Shown in pieces: positions 1-11,760 of a DNA stretch of 64,000 nucleotides. How positions within the stretch are numbered: position 1 is the stretch's first letter; each line of letters begins with the position of its first letter. A program made the translations under genes and the position numbers. The notes under the pieces are model-generated. The model saw only the letters and a list, made by a program, of their open reading frames with translations, was not told the origin of the DNA and ran no database searches. The stretch covers positions 5,774,412-5,838,411 of the forward strand of contig JAMXIF010000031.1 in the NCBI GenBank assembly GCA_028583685.1, written 5' to 3'. The DNA is from Petaurus breviceps papuanus (taxonomy: Eukaryota; Chordata; Mammalia; Diprotodontia; Petauridae).

Positions 1-178
1 AGCCTCCTGACACAGGCTCCATGTGACCATGTTCAGGAGGCAGAGTATATTTTCAAATCAAGGAAAGCTCTCAGAGTCTCTTAAGCCTATCAAAGGGCCT
101 AAGGGCAGGGAAGATCTTTAAATTTGCATTTCCATTACAGTTACTTAACCCTGATTACTTTAAAAAAAGAAAAAAATT
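1..178. other. Unassigned edge sequence, possible SINE 3' end
   Basis: No gene is visible. The end of this stretch (about 138-177) reads like the last part of a plus-strand tRNA-derived SINE: a gttacttaaccctgatta motif followed by an A-rich tail that abuts the L1 to its right. The match is short, so this is a weak call. Confidence 0.3.
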
Positions 179-1190
179 TGATTTAGAAAACTTCTTCATA
201 TGCCTATAGATAGCTTTAATTTCATCTGAAAACTGTCTGCTCATATCTGTTGATCATTTATCAACTGGGGAACACCTTGTATTCTTATAAATTTGACTGA
301 GTTCTCTAGATATTTGAGAAATTGAGCCTTTATCAGAGATACTTGTTATAAAGATTGTTTCTGAGTTTTCTGTTTTCCTTCTAATTTTGGTTTCATTAGT
401 TTTGTTTGTCCAAAAGCCTTTCAATTTAATTTTAAAATGTTCTCTATTTCTTGTTTGGTCATGAATACTTCACCTCCCCATAGATCTGAAAAGTAGAGTA
501 TTTCTTGGTCTTCTAATTTGCTCAAGATTTATATTCCTTTTTATTCCCATTCAGTTTTTTTCCCTAAATGTCTGTCACATCTAACTTTTCTAATATTCTA
601 TTTACCTCCTTAGTTTCTTTCTTATTTTTTTTGGGGGGGATTTATTGAGTTCTGAGAGAGGGCAGTTGAGGTCCCCTACTAATATAGTTTTACTGTCTAT
701 TTCTTTCTGTAACTCATTTAATTTCTTCTTGAAGAATTCGAATGCTATGCCACTTGGTCCATATTTGTTTAGTGTTGATATTGCTTCATTGTCTATGGTA
801 CCTTTTAGTAAGATTAGTAAGACACCATTATCTCTTTTGATTAGGGCAGTTTTTGCTTTTACATTGTCAAAGATCAGGATTGTTACCCCTGCTGTTTTGT
901 TTTTTCTTTTTTACTTCAGCTGATGCATAATGGATTCTGTTCCAACCTTTCACCTTTACTCAGTGTGAGTTTCTCTGCTTCAAGTATATTTCTTCTAAAC
1001 AACATGTTGTAACATTCTGGTTTTTGATCCACTCTGCTATCCACTTCTGTTTTATGAGACTTCATTCTATTCACTTTTACAATTATGATTCCTGCCTGAG
1101 TATTTCCCTCTATCCTATTCTTCCTCCTGTTTTTCCTCTCTCCCCTTTCACCCTTTCCCTCCTCACCCATATTTTGCTTCTATCTACCAC
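179..1190 (-). pseudogene. L1 ORF2 remnant: endonuclease part joined to C-terminus
   Basis: ORF2p is the L1 endonuclease and reverse transcriptase. Between about 1190 and 530 the minus strand reads as endonuclease-like sequence, with GVTILIFDNVKAKTALIKRD and then ILVGDLNCPLSELNK, the marsupial version of the conserved GDFN motif. From about 480 to 180 it reads as the ORF2 C-terminus (KGFWTNKTNETKIRRKTENS, then VDKWSTDMSRQFSDE and RHMKKFSKS). The roughly 2 kb that should encode the reverse transcriptase are absent. Frames are broken by stops. Confidence 0.75.
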
Positions 1191-1861
1191 CTTCCTAATC
1201 TGCACTCCTTTCTGTCAGTACCCCCCCACACCAACTTTACTTAATCTCTTCCACTCCTACTTCTGTGTCAAGTAAGATAGATTCCTATATTCAAATGATT
1301 GTGTACATTATTCCCTCTTTTAGTCAATACTGATGAGAATAAGGTTCAAGCAATGCTCATCATCCCTCCCCCTCTATTGTTGCCCTCCACTCTAGTAGGT
1401 CTTTCTCACCTTTTCATGTGAGATAATTTACCCCCTTTTACCTATCCTTTCCTTCTACATCCATTGTACTCCTCTTTCTAATTCCTTAATTTTTTTAATT
1501 TCTTTCCCTCAAATTCACTTTATATTCATACCCTCTATGTATATTACTTCTAGCTACATTATTAATGATAAAATTTTTAAGAATTACAAGTATCATCTTC
1601 CCATGTAGGATGTAAACAGTTTGGCTCTATTGAATCGCTTATGATTTCTTTGACCTTTTTACCTGTTTATATTTTGCTTGGGTCTTGACATTGGAGGTCA
1701 GATTTTTGGTTTAGTTCTAGTCTTCCCCTTATGAAGGCATGAAATCCCTCTATTTGATTTTTCCCTCAATGTATTGTTTCATTTTGCTGCATATGTGATT
1801 TTTAGTTGTAGTCTTAGCTCCTTTGCCCTCCAGAATACCATGTGTCATGACCTTATATCTT

Positions 1862-2690
1862 TTAAAGTTGCAGCTGCCAAATCCTGTGTAATCCTGTTTG
1901 TGACTTCCTAATATTTGAATTGTCACTTTTTGGCCACTTGTGGTATTTTTTTCCTTGAACTGATAGTTCTGAAATTTTGCTATAATGTTCCTTAAAGTCT
2001 TTTTGGGGATCTCTTTTTTGTGGTGATTGGTGGATTCTTTTTATGACTGTTTTTCCCTTTGGTTCCAGGACATGAGGGCAGTTTTCCTTGATGTTTTGTT
2101 GAAAAATGCTGACCAGGTCCTCCTTTTGAATACTGCTTTCATGTAGTACAATGATTCTGATATTGTCTTTCCTGAATCCATTTTCTAGGTCAGTTGTTTT
2201 TCTTATGAAGTGTTTTATATTTTCTTCTATTTTTTTCATCCTTTTGAATTTGTTTGATTGATTTTTGATGTCTCATAGAGTGCTTAGCTTCCACTTGTCC
2301 AATTCTCACTTTTAAGGTGGTGTTCTCAGTTAGCTTTCACATTTTCTTTTGCACTTGCCAAATGTACTCTTTAAGGAGTTGTTTTCTTCAGTGGCTTTTT
2401 GTATCTCCTTTTTTATTTGATCAATTCTACTTTTTAAGCAATTTTCCAGCTGTTGACTTTTTTTTTCATAATTCTCTTGGATCACTCTCGTTTCTTTTCC
2501 CAGTTTTTCTTTTACCTCTTTTATATGATGTTTAAGCTCCTTTTTGAGTTTTTCTATGTTTTCTTTCTGGACTTGAGACTATTTCTCATTTTTCTTTGGG
2601 GTTTTGCACATAGGTGTTTTGACCTTGTTGTCCTCTTCTGAGTTTGTGTCTTGGTCTTCTCTGACACAATAATAACTTTCTATGATCAGA
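1862..2690 (-). pseudogene. L1 ORF1 remnant (RNA-binding chaperone protein)
   Basis: ORF1p coats L1 RNA as a trimer. The first part (2690-2240) is a charged, heptad-rich coiled coil rich in Lys and Glu. The second part is an open stretch (2239-1862) starting MKKIEEN and containing the RKDNIRIIVLHES and HQSPQKRDPQKD signatures that correspond to the RRM and the start of the C-terminal domain of L1 ORF1p. At least one in-frame stop lies just before MKKIEEN (near 2270), so the full frame is broken. Confidence 0.8.
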
Positions 2691-2699
2691 TTCTTTTTT

Positions 2700-3482
2700 G
2701 TTGTTGCTGCTGTTTTTTGCTCATTTTTTTTCTTTTTGTTCTCTTCCCTATGTTTTAAATTTGAGCTCAGCTCCTAGAGTGAAAGGGGCACTGTCTCAGG
2801 CTTCTTGTGCCAGTGGCTGCAAGCCCTGGCTGTTCACCTGGTGCTGCACTGATGTTACCTTGAGGACCCCAGGGAGCCCTCCTGTCTGGTGCCAAACTGA
2901 GGAAGGGTGTGTGTGGGGGTGGCTTTGCACTGTTGGAGGCCATAGGAATCTGGCAGCTTATCTGGTGCTGAGCTGGGGTCTTAGTGGTGATGTTTTGTGC
3001 TTACTGAAGCTGGTGGGGTGTTTCTCTGTTTCCCCTAGCCTACACTGAAGCACATAAAGTTCTGGTTGCTAGAGGATTCCTGTCTCCCAAGGCTGTGCTA
3101 AAGCTGGCTAAAGTGGCTGTCAGAGCTGGAGTCTATCAGTTTCCCTGGCTATGCTCAGGCATGTGGGACGTTCTGGAGTTGGTGTTTGCCTGCTCCACCA
3201 CACTGGGGCTCAAGATCTCCTACTCGTTCACTGCTGGCTTGCCAGGGATGCTTCCCATCCTGGATTGCACTGCCCTTTCGCCTGAGTGAGAAGGACCTTT
3301 CTTGCCAATGCTCCAAGTTTCTTAGACCAAAGCTGCTACAAGATTATTTCATTTCATCTTTTTGCTGGTTCTGCTGCTCCAGGATTTGTTTTGTGGTACT
3401 ATTTTATGGTTGTTTGGAGTTGAATGTAGGAGAGTTGCAGCAATTTGCTGTTTACTCCGCCATCTTGGCTCCTGGAAGTAGA
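2700..3482 (-). promoter_or_regulatory. L1 5' UTR (internal promoter region)
   Basis: In L1 elements the 5' UTR carries the internal promoter. Here it is the GC-richer 780 bases before ORF1, read leftwards, beginning with the ccaagatggcgg motif near 3460 and ending near the first ORF1 codons. Open frames on the plus strand here are antisense shadows. Function today is unknown and probably lost. Confidence 0.65.
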
Positions 3483-4234
3483 ATTGAAATTTTAGTTTAT
3501 AAGAAGCAACAGGCACTTCAATTTCCATCAGAAACAGATCTCAGAAGTGTTTTGGAATTAAAGTGAAGATCTGATGTTTTAAACAATATGTGTGATTTGA
3601 AAAATATCTTGGGGGGAGAAAGCAATTTTCAGAAAAAGAAAAAAACTAGTTACACATTTCTAGGAGCTTAGTCTCTTAGAAACTATAATAGAATATGAAG
3701 GAACATTATATAAGCTTTAAAATGTCATGCAGAGACATTATAGCTGCATGAACTTTTTTTTAACTAGGACTTCGAAACAGCAGTGCTATGAAATGATATG
3801 CTCATGAATTTTAGAAGGAAATAGAAAGCACCTCAGAGATAACCTAGTCTAGGTAACCCCAACTAGGAGATGGCATTTACAAGTGATAATAATGGCATCT
3901 ATTTATATAGTATGGAGCATTACTGGGTTATTTTTAAAAGACCACCCATCCTGGCTAAGGCAAGAATGATAGGAAACAGCCACAGAATACTTGTGCAATT
4001 ATGGAATGGAGGAGAGGGACAACACTTCCCTTTCCCCAATTACACTTAACACAGTTCAAGAAGCAGGCTCATCAAATGTCACCACCTTCTTTGGTATCAA
4101 GGAAGAGTACCCTGCCAGTGCTTAAAGCACTGGCCCATGGGTCAGTCTCCTAGTTACATGACCTATAAAGTAACAGAACTGGGATTCAAAGCCATTCCAT
4201 GGAATAAAAGAATCTAATATTCTTTAGAAGGTAC
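3483..4234. other. No recognised feature
   Basis: AT-rich sequence with short MIR-like hints (for example cctcagagataacctagtct near 3830) too weak for a firm call. No coding signal seen. Confidence 0.5.
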
Positions 4235-5300
4235 TTCAAAAGCTGTCTAGATGAAAGCAAAAATCCCCTTTATGACATTACTTTATGACAAGTGATAATA
4301 AGATCTCAAGGGAGGGCAAACTCCTCCGCTCTGAGGACAGGGACAGCCCTTTCAAGTTTGAGATTGGTCTACTGTTAGGAAATTTTTCCTTATGTCAATC
4401 TGGAATCTACCTTACTTAAATTTACATCCATTGTTTCAAGTTCTACTTTGTGTGGCCAGTGTGGGCAAGTGTCAAACCTCTTCCTAAATTTCCTGCATTT
4501 GTCTCTACCTTGTCTCTCCTCATTCTTCACTTTGAAGTAACAAATAAAGAATTCTTTTTCCTTCTCTCACTCCTACCAGAATGGATCTCTTTTCCTCCTT
4601 AAATTCTCACTGTCCTTCTTTTGTATTTTTATACATTCTTATGTATATTATATTTTCATATGTACATCTTATTTCTTTTAATTTGAAAGCTACTAAAAAG
4701 CAAGGACATGTACTTCTATTGTTTTCCTTTCAGCACATAGATAATCAACATTTGTTTGAGTTAACTCAAAGTCTATGTCCTCTTCCATGTGACAATCTTT
4801 CAGTTACTTTCATATAGGTTTTGTGTTTCCTTTTAAGTCTCTTCTTTGGCCTCAACTTTCTCAATTTTTTTTTATCCATTCTTAATGCTGGAGCTAAAGC
4901 AGGATAGTGAAAAGAATGATGAATTTTGAAAAGAAAACCCATATTCAAGCACCAACTGTTCCTTAGTAGCATTATGATCTTGGGTAAACTACTCAGCTTT
5001 CCTAAGCCTTAGTTTCCTCATCTGTAAAATGAGAAGGCTGGATTAGATGATCTCTGAGGTCCTTTGTAGTTCTAGATATATTTTTCTATAATCCTCAACG
5101 GTCCCTTCAAATTCCAAATCTGTAATCTTGTACTGTAATGTTTGGCCTGGTTTTTGTATCCTTGGCCACGGAGGACATTATTCTGTAGGCCTTTTGGCTT
5201 ATCTGTATTCTTGTTCATACATGGTTCCCAGAACTAAACATAGAGAATACAGCTGTACCCCAAAGAGTGAACTATGAAGCATCCAGTGAGATTGAGCCCA
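4235..5300 (-). mobile_element. CR1/L3 LINE 3' region, antisense, interrupted
   Basis: Two blocks resemble the antisense of an old CR1/L3 LINE 3' region: 4320-4530 (motifs gtcaatctggaatctacctt and tacatccattgtttcaagtt) and 5205-5300 (ttcccagaactaaacata). Both correspond to text typical of amniote CR1/L3 copies. The gap between them is filled by a T-rich stretch and a plus-strand MIR-like SINE. Strongly decayed. Confidence 0.55.
4900..5095 (+). mobile_element. MIR/CORE-SINE with L3-like tail
   Basis: Contains the CORE block gtttcctcatctgtaaaatg and the tail gatgatctctgaggtccttt, a common marsupial SINE 3' end that resembles CR1/L3 tails. Inserted in or beside the CR1/L3 remnant. Confidence 0.7.
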
Positions 5301-6204
5301 GAGGAAATCACTTCTGTCTAGAGGGTTCCCTACCTCTGTAGTATCTACTTTTGTCAAGTTTGCCATCTGATTTATGAGGGAAAAGCTATTATAAAGAAGG
5401 TTAATGACATGAGTATTTATCATTGTTCTGTTTAACAATCACTTTAATGGAATAATATGGCTGTTGCTGAAACCTGTTGCTAGCACCTCAATATACATGA
5501 TTAACTATTTCTGGCGTATTTTATTGGATTAATGGGACCTTGCTGGGACTGTCAAAATGGTCTGGTCCTAAAAATGTTTTCAGCAGTCTGCTTCACATGC
5601 AGGGCTTGCAGTGAGGAAGGATGTTCATTTGCTTCTTCTTTGAAGTCATTCTATATACTTTTCCCTCCATTCTACATAGGCATATTCCACAGTAAGAAGA
5701 TGTGAGATGTGAATAGCCAAACTTATGAAGCAGAAAAATCAAGTGAATTCCTTGCATTATCTAATACCTTTAAATAGTTACTTCCTCATACTTCAATCTA
5801 GTTATACTAATCAATAAACAAATATTTATGCAAGTAACTTTTCAAGAATGAATTCATTTCATGAAGCATGTGCTTTTTACAGTAAACACATGATTTGCTT
5901 AAGTATAAACACATACCAGTCTTACTTGTTGACTGCCAAATGATGTGGAAATCTGGGGAAAATAATCTATTGGTATTCTGTGAGAGGGATAAGTAGGCTG
6001 GAAAATAATGAAGATCCCTCTTAGCCCCATCCTGCTTCTTATACTTATTGAGCCATTGACCTATCTCCTTTATGAGAATCTATAACTGAAAGTGAATGTA
6101 AGATTCAAATGGACCAAGCACCATCTCATAAGTATGTGCTTCAAGATAACCTGCCACATTGGGAATGCTCAGTAAAAATTAAGTTAATGAAGAGATGGAA
6201 GTTA
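5301..6204. other. No recognised feature
   Basis: AT-rich sequence without recognisable repeat, exon or RNA gene. Confidence 0.5.
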
Positions 6205-6365
6205 ATATTAGAGGCCATAGACTCCAAACTGGAAGGTCCCTAAATGCCCATATGAGTGCTATTATTTTGGAGATGGGAAACTGAGACCCAGAAAAAAAAG
6301 TTTTTGCCTAATGTCACATTGTTAGTGCTAGCAGACCTGAAATTTAGCCTCCATCTCCCATCACG
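6205..6365 (-). mobile_element. MIR/CORE-SINE remnant
   Basis: Antisense CORE block (gagatgggaaactgagaccc) followed by a decayed head. Old copy. Confidence 0.6.
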
Positions 6366-7394
6366 GTTGAATTACCTTCCTTTGGTACGTTGCTTCCACA
6401 CACTGCCAATTGCAAATCCTCATTTTTTTATATACCTTTCTGCTTTTCAAAGTATTTTCACTTATCTCAAAGTGTTGGGGAATCCTTACAAACACAAGCA
6501 AGACAATGTCACTGATAAATCCAATAGAAGAGGAGGATAAGTGAGACCTCAGTGGGGCCTTCCACTCTCTCTGTACACTCTCTAACAATGTCTAGTCATC
6601 CTGGGTTCCAAGAACCCTTCTGCATTTTGTGTGCTTAAAGCTTCCTCTGAGCATATGTGCTTATGAACTCATTCCAAGTTCCATTCTATAGCAATGAAAT
6701 GAACATTATGGAAATACAGGCTCCAGTTCTACTGATTTTTGCATTTGCATAGCCGTATTGGGAAGGAGGCCAATATGCAAAAGTGTGGTATGCTGATCAT
6801 ATTTGTGCTGTTTATTCCTTTATTTCCTCTATGGATTCCCAATGGACTTTCTTAAAAAAAAATTTAGGACATCTTAATATAGTTCTTTTATTTGTAGAAA
6901 AATCCAATCTATATGTTGATTTATGTGATATCTTGATCTTTGGGGCATGATTAACATTGATAAAGAAAGATATAGGCTGTATATACCACCTAGGGTTCAG
7001 AGCCAAAACTAAGAATAGAGAGCCATTAAAACACACTATGGAATATTTTTTAAAGTACAATTCTTTATAAGTACACATCTCGTCAAAGCCAGAAAATGTC
7101 ACTTTTGAACATACTTAGGTATTTGTTATGTGATAGTTGCAAATGTTCACACTGTAAGAACAATTTTGAAATCTTATCCATGGAACACAAATTCCAAACC
7201 CTGTTGTTATCATCTATGTGTTCCTTGTTTGGGTGGCCATAGGGAAAGGGGCATTTGGAAGATTCATATCAATTACAAATCCATAGAGTTTGGACATCTT
7301 TCTTTTGCTTCCCGGATCAGCTCAATTGCCTTCTCTGACATCCCCAGGCAAAAGTGTTCTTATCTCCCTCCTTAAATTTTCTAAGAACTTTTTG
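6366..7394. other. No recognised feature
   Basis: AT-rich, no repeat or exon recognised; the short open frames lack family motifs. Confidence 0.5.
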
Positions 7395-7555
7395 TCTAGA
7401 TTTCTCCTTTGCTTCTCATATTATATTTTATTTGTATGAAAATATGTTCCTTTTCTTTTCCATAACAAACATGAACTCCTTGAGAACAGGATCTGTGTCA
7501 TATCCCAACAACTACCAGACTATCTTGAACAAGATGGTTTCTTAAATTGTTGAAT
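7395..7555 (+). mobile_element. L2 LINE 3' end
   Basis: Resembles the L2 3' UTR: aacatgaactccttgagaac, then caggatctgtgtcat and a decayed terminal part. Moderate divergence. Confidence 0.55.
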
Positions 7556-8374
7556 TACATTTACTTAATGTGAATTGAACCAGAAAAAAAGTCTCTTCCA
7601 AGATTTTTCTATGCCTGGAGAATCTGTGACCACAAGGCCACATCTTGTGACCCTCTAGGTCCTCAAGTGTGACTCTTTGACTGAATCCTACGGGTGCACT
7701 TCGAGGACCTAGCAGGTCATGGTGTGGTCTCCAGGTCACAGGTTCCCCACCACTAGATGGCTAAGCCTGATCTTCTATTCCTCAAAACCAATTCTCTTCC
7801 TCAGAGATGAGAGTATGAACTGTCATTTTTTCAGAATGTTATCATTTGTGGCTTTAGAGTTTTTGGTTTTGTCATATTAATCACTGAAGTTTCATTCATT
7901 AATTAAGAAGAAAGCTATCAAGGAAAAGAGTAAAAGTAATAAAGAATTTTATCTCACATTGTGTTCATTGGGATAAAGAAGCCTTCCAATACTGCCAGGG
8001 TAGCTAAAGTACCACTTCGTTATACAATGTAACTAGCCATCAAACATCATGGGTGTCCTAGTCCTTAACAGCAGTTATGGGACTTAAAGGCATTAGGAAA
8101 GAATCAGTCAGATGATAAGCAATAAGATTTCACTCATTCACTCAAAGGAGGAGAGGCTCAAAGCTGAGAATAAAACTCTTGGGATGAGACCATAGGCTAG
8201 AAGGAACATCAAGGGAAGGCTATGACCTTACAATCAGAGGGTTTTGTGGGGTGTTTCTCAGACCACAGGAGTAGAAAAGGGAGGGTAGAAAGGGTCAGCA
8301 ATTGTCTTTTACAGGGGCCAGCCTAATATTTGGCATATCCAGTGCCAATATGTTCCACCTGGATCACAATTTAA
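7556..8374. other. No recognised feature
   Basis: Mixed-composition sequence. I see no repeat with confidence and no exon. Confidence 0.45.
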
Positions 8375-8570
8375 GAGCTGGAAGAGACCTTCCATCTTAT
8401 CTGTCCTGCAATGTAATCTCCTTATTTTTCAGATGGGAACCTCAGAGATGTTAATTTAATGACTCAAGGTGGCACAGTTAGTAAGGGGGAAAAGCTAACA
8501 TTTGAACCCAGGTCTTCTTCTTCCACATTCAGCACTGTTTCCACTGTACCACCATGTGGCCTCCTAGCTA
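8375..8570 (-). mobile_element. MIR/CORE-SINE, antisense
   Basis: Starts with the antisense L3-like tail (agagctggaagagacctt), then the CORE region (atttttcagatgggaacctc) and the head (tttgaacccaggtcttcttc, then the antisense A-box side with gtaccaccatgtgg). Confidence 0.7.
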
Positions 8571-8908
8571 TTCCTAGCATTCAGCATGCCTTGGTGTCAG
8601 TCACTTTCACATTAGGACAGTGCTTCAAGACAGCTAGGCCTTCTCTTTGTATGAGTGTGTCTTTGCTTGGGTGTGTCTGGTTGGTTTCCTGTCTATGATG
8701 TCAGACCAGAGCATAGGCTGACTCAACTAATACATGCATGAGTTACTGAACTTTATAGAAAACAGAAAGGAAGAGAGGTGGAAAATAAGAGCGGGCAAGT
8801 CAAGTGTCCAAAGTAGAAGTAACTGGTATAAATTAATGGCCCACAGGCCCCTAGACTCTAAGTCTCTGAGGGCTATCCCAGCATGTTAAATGAAAACAAT
8901 TAAGAAAA

Positions 8909-9071
8909 CAATCTGGGCAGCCAGGTGGTGCAGTGAGTGAGAGCACCAGCCCCAGAGCCTGGATGACCTGGGATCGAATCCGGGCTCAGACACTTAGCAC
9001 CACACCCAGAAATAACTGGCCGTGTAACCTTGAGCAAGTTACTTAACCCTAATTGCTTAAAAAAAAAAAAA
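8909..9071 (+). mobile_element. tRNA-derived SINE (SINE1/WSINE1 type)
   Basis: Has a tRNA-like head with an A-box-like aggtggtgcagtgagtgag, a B-box-like gggatcgaatccgg, the body aactggccgtgtaacctt and an A-rich tail. It keeps some CpGs and is among the less decayed SINEs here. Confidence 0.85.
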
Positions 9072-9949
9072 GAATCTAAGTGCCAAATCAGACTTATTTT
9101 TACCACTTCTTTTAAAAATACTTCTTAAAAGCTTTCTCTTTGTTGAATGAAGGATTCTCAAACTAACCTTTAGACATAAACTCAGAATGTTAGAGAAAGG
9201 ACCTACTAGGTCAACTAATCCAATCCTCTCTTTACATTCATCCTTCCGTTAATTACCTTACATAATTAAAAAGTATGAAAGAGAGGGAAGAAAAAAAAAA
9301 GTCACCCTGCCAACCTAACATTAATGTCTGCCCCTTCACATTTCCTTTCTCCTTCATTGCTTAGTTTGGTCCTCAATGCCCTCAAGCAATTGAAGTAACA
9401 GCAAGAGGAAGTTAAAGTGGTTCATGGTTGAAGAGTTCACGGTTTTCGAATTTGCCAGCCATAGAACCCCATTAGCAAGTTTTGAAGCATAGCCATTGGG
9501 GAAAGCAAGCAGGACTTTGCTGATTTTTTTCACCCTTGGTACCATTGATTTGTTGTCTGATTTAAATCCAGAATTCAATATGCAGGTGTGTAGGTGCAGT
9601 ATAAATAAAATGGCATCCTCCTTCTGAGCCAAGGGCCTTCATCTTAAGAACTGATATAATTTATGAGGAGCACAGCAAGAACATAAATACCAGGGGTGCT
9701 TTACTGCCAGCCAGTATAGAACTGGTCAGAAAGATGAGCTGGAGGTGGGGGGGGGTGTGAAATGGGGGAAAGAGCATAGGAACAACTGGGACAAATGAAT
9801 CTGAACCTTGAGGCACTTTCAGAGTGACTCTAGTCATTGCTCCCCAGGTACTGTCTGCCCTCTAGAGAATCCCAGAGAGAAGGGGATGGGGCTTTCCTAC
9901 TGTGTTAGATATTAGGTGGGTGGCTTTTTTTGTCTTTTTTTTTTTTGAG

Positions 9950-11760
9950 GGAGGAGGGAAGGAGAGCATGGAATGGTGATGCATCAATGTGAGGATGACA
10001 AGATGCTGGCGGCTTCTGCTCGATTTCCTGGCCAGGAGGGCTGCCAGTGCTGGAGTGGGACTAGAAGGAGGAGGGCTCAGGAGGGCACTGAACCCTAGTG
10101 AGGTGTGTGAAATCGGATGCCACTATGTCCCTACTGGTTGTAGCCCCCCAGAAGGTGGATACGTCAAACTCATCAGCCTTTCCGAGCATGCTGGTAAGGG
10201 TTCTGTGTAATGTGGTTGGGGTGGGGGGAGAGGGGGGCAGAGAGAGGGTGAAAGAGATCCCGAGATCAGTGAGAGAAAGGAGAGGCGCTTTCAGCTCCAG
10301 CACTTTGGGAAGTAGAGAGGTGGGAAGAGCGGTAAGAGAGGAGTCCAACCGCTGCTCTGATCCTACCACCCCATCTGCTCGAATGTCCACAGACTGAACT
10401 CCCACCTAGACTGCAGAGATAATAACAAGGGTCTCACGGGTTGAAAAACAAGGAAGATTCCTCAATTGGTCACCCAGCAGGAAAGCACGATTGATTTCTC
10501 TCCAAGAAGCTCAGAGGGTAGTTGTGAGCCTCGGTTGGAAAAGTAGGAGGGGATACCCAGAATGGAGCTGGAGGGCTCGGGAAAGCGTTTTTCCCTTTCT
10601 ACCTTAACAGCTTTAGCAGTGGGTGGCTTAGAGGAGAAGAAGCTTATGTAGGCTTCTTAAAACATACAGAAAGTCGGGAAAACCTAGCTCAGACGAACTC
10701 CCATTCTAAAAAGGGAGAATAAATGAATCTCCGAAATGCAGTTTCCGTGAACTCCAAATTACTATGGAGATTGCATTGCTTTCCTAAGACATAAAAACGA
10801 GGAGTCAGCTAAAGATCGAGGGAGTATGATGGATGGAACCTAACCGGGCGGGCGGTGGGGCGGTGAGTGGTGTGGGATGAATTACTCAATTCATTAAACG
10901 GGGCATTTCTTTGTGCACAGAAACTAGATCAGCGTTTTAACCTGGTTTGGGGGCAATGGGCGGGATGTTTGGGAGCTTGATGCATGTGTATTTGAGATGT
11001 GCCTTTTCATAGAGGATCAGGATCTCTGGGGGAAACGGTGTCAGCCAGCACAGGCTACAGAAGTCTATACGTTGTTTTTCAGGGGCACTTTTAAGATTAG
11101 CTCCATGACCCCCAGAACTTTTGGCAGGGGACAGCAGGGATGGGTGGCTTGGGAAATTGCCAAGTTTGGTTTTTTTTTGTTTTTGTTTTTGTTGTTTTTT
11201 TTTTTTTTGTCTTTTTGCTGCTAAGTCCCTGAGCATTTTGCTTGCTGCTGCTGGAGAACTAGTAGCAGGTGCAGTGGTATGCCCGCCTGCCCCGAAAGTC
11301 TCAGAGCGGGGTAGCATAAGTTCGGGGCTGGAAGCGGGAGGATGGATAATTCTAACTCAGTCACATGGGCTAATGTCTAGGACCACCCGGTCAGGGGCGA
11401 GGAATAACTACAAACCGATTTCGCTGCTTGAATCAAGTTCCCCTCTGGGAGATTACTTAGCAAACCTTCATTTGGAGCATGGCACCAAACCTCCAGCCTT
11501 TAGCGTGGGTGATAATATCAAAGAGTGGGTGTATTTGGTCCAGGAGAGCAGGATCTGGGGGAAGGTTATGCTGGAATGTTCAGGGCGAACTTTGTAAGAG
11601 AATGGATATGAGGGCGAGGAAGAAGTTTCGGCGCTTTAGACAATGACTGAGGAGACATGGGTGGGAAGTGTGTCAGGTGTGGGGTTCCGTGTGAGTCCGG
11701 ACTTGTATGAATGATTGTGGAGGCTTGCGTCTAATTCTATGAGAGGGAATCCAGAGTTTG
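9950..11760. promoter_or_regulatory. CpG-rich, repeat-free island: candidate promoter, first exon or enhancer
   Basis: CpG dinucleotides are visibly far denser here than in the flanks, with clusters such as ccgggcgggcggtggggcgg (10844-10863). The surrounding 9.25-12.35 kb has no SINE, LINE or MIR I can recognise, while the rest of the window has one every kilobase or less. In vertebrates such islands usually mark promoters or developmental enhancers. Strand is unknown. A G-run of about 15 (11765-11779) follows at the right edge. I could not tie the region to a known gene. Confidence 0.45.
9989..10193 (+). other. Candidate first exon ending in a splice donor
   Basis: Within the CpG-rich island the sequence ends at ...catgctg followed by GTAAGG (GT at 10194-10195), a good 5' splice site. 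Two plus-strand frames are open up to the donor: one from an ATG at 9989 and one from an ATG at 10098. Neither translation matches a protein I know. It could equally be untranslated exon or non-exonic. The minus strand is also open here, which is common in CpG-rich DNA. Confidence 0.2.

Larger units (their letters stand above)
179..3482 (-). mobile_element. L1 LINE, minus strand, 5' end present, RT region missing
   Basis: Read on the minus strand this is a LINE-1. It starts near 3482 with a GC-richer 5' UTR that contains the motif ccaagatggcgg, typical of marsupial L1 5' ends. ORF1 remains follow (about 2690-1862), then a purine-rich spacer, the start of ORF2 with endonuclease similarity, and finally the C-terminal part of ORF2. 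The reverse transcriptase domain between endonuclease and C-terminus is not there, so the copy is internally deleted and not merely 5'-truncated. Several stops break the frames. The left edge is inside ORF2; no 3' UTR or poly(A) is present. Confidence 0.85.

Noticed and set aside
2698-3566. Plus-strand open frames of 64-126 codons
   Set aside because: They are antisense to the L1 5' UTR.
10937-11597. Open frames on both strands (126 and 158 codons)
   Set aside because: Both cross the T-rich run at 11169-11210 and read as poly-Lys/Gln or poly-Phe; no family motif.
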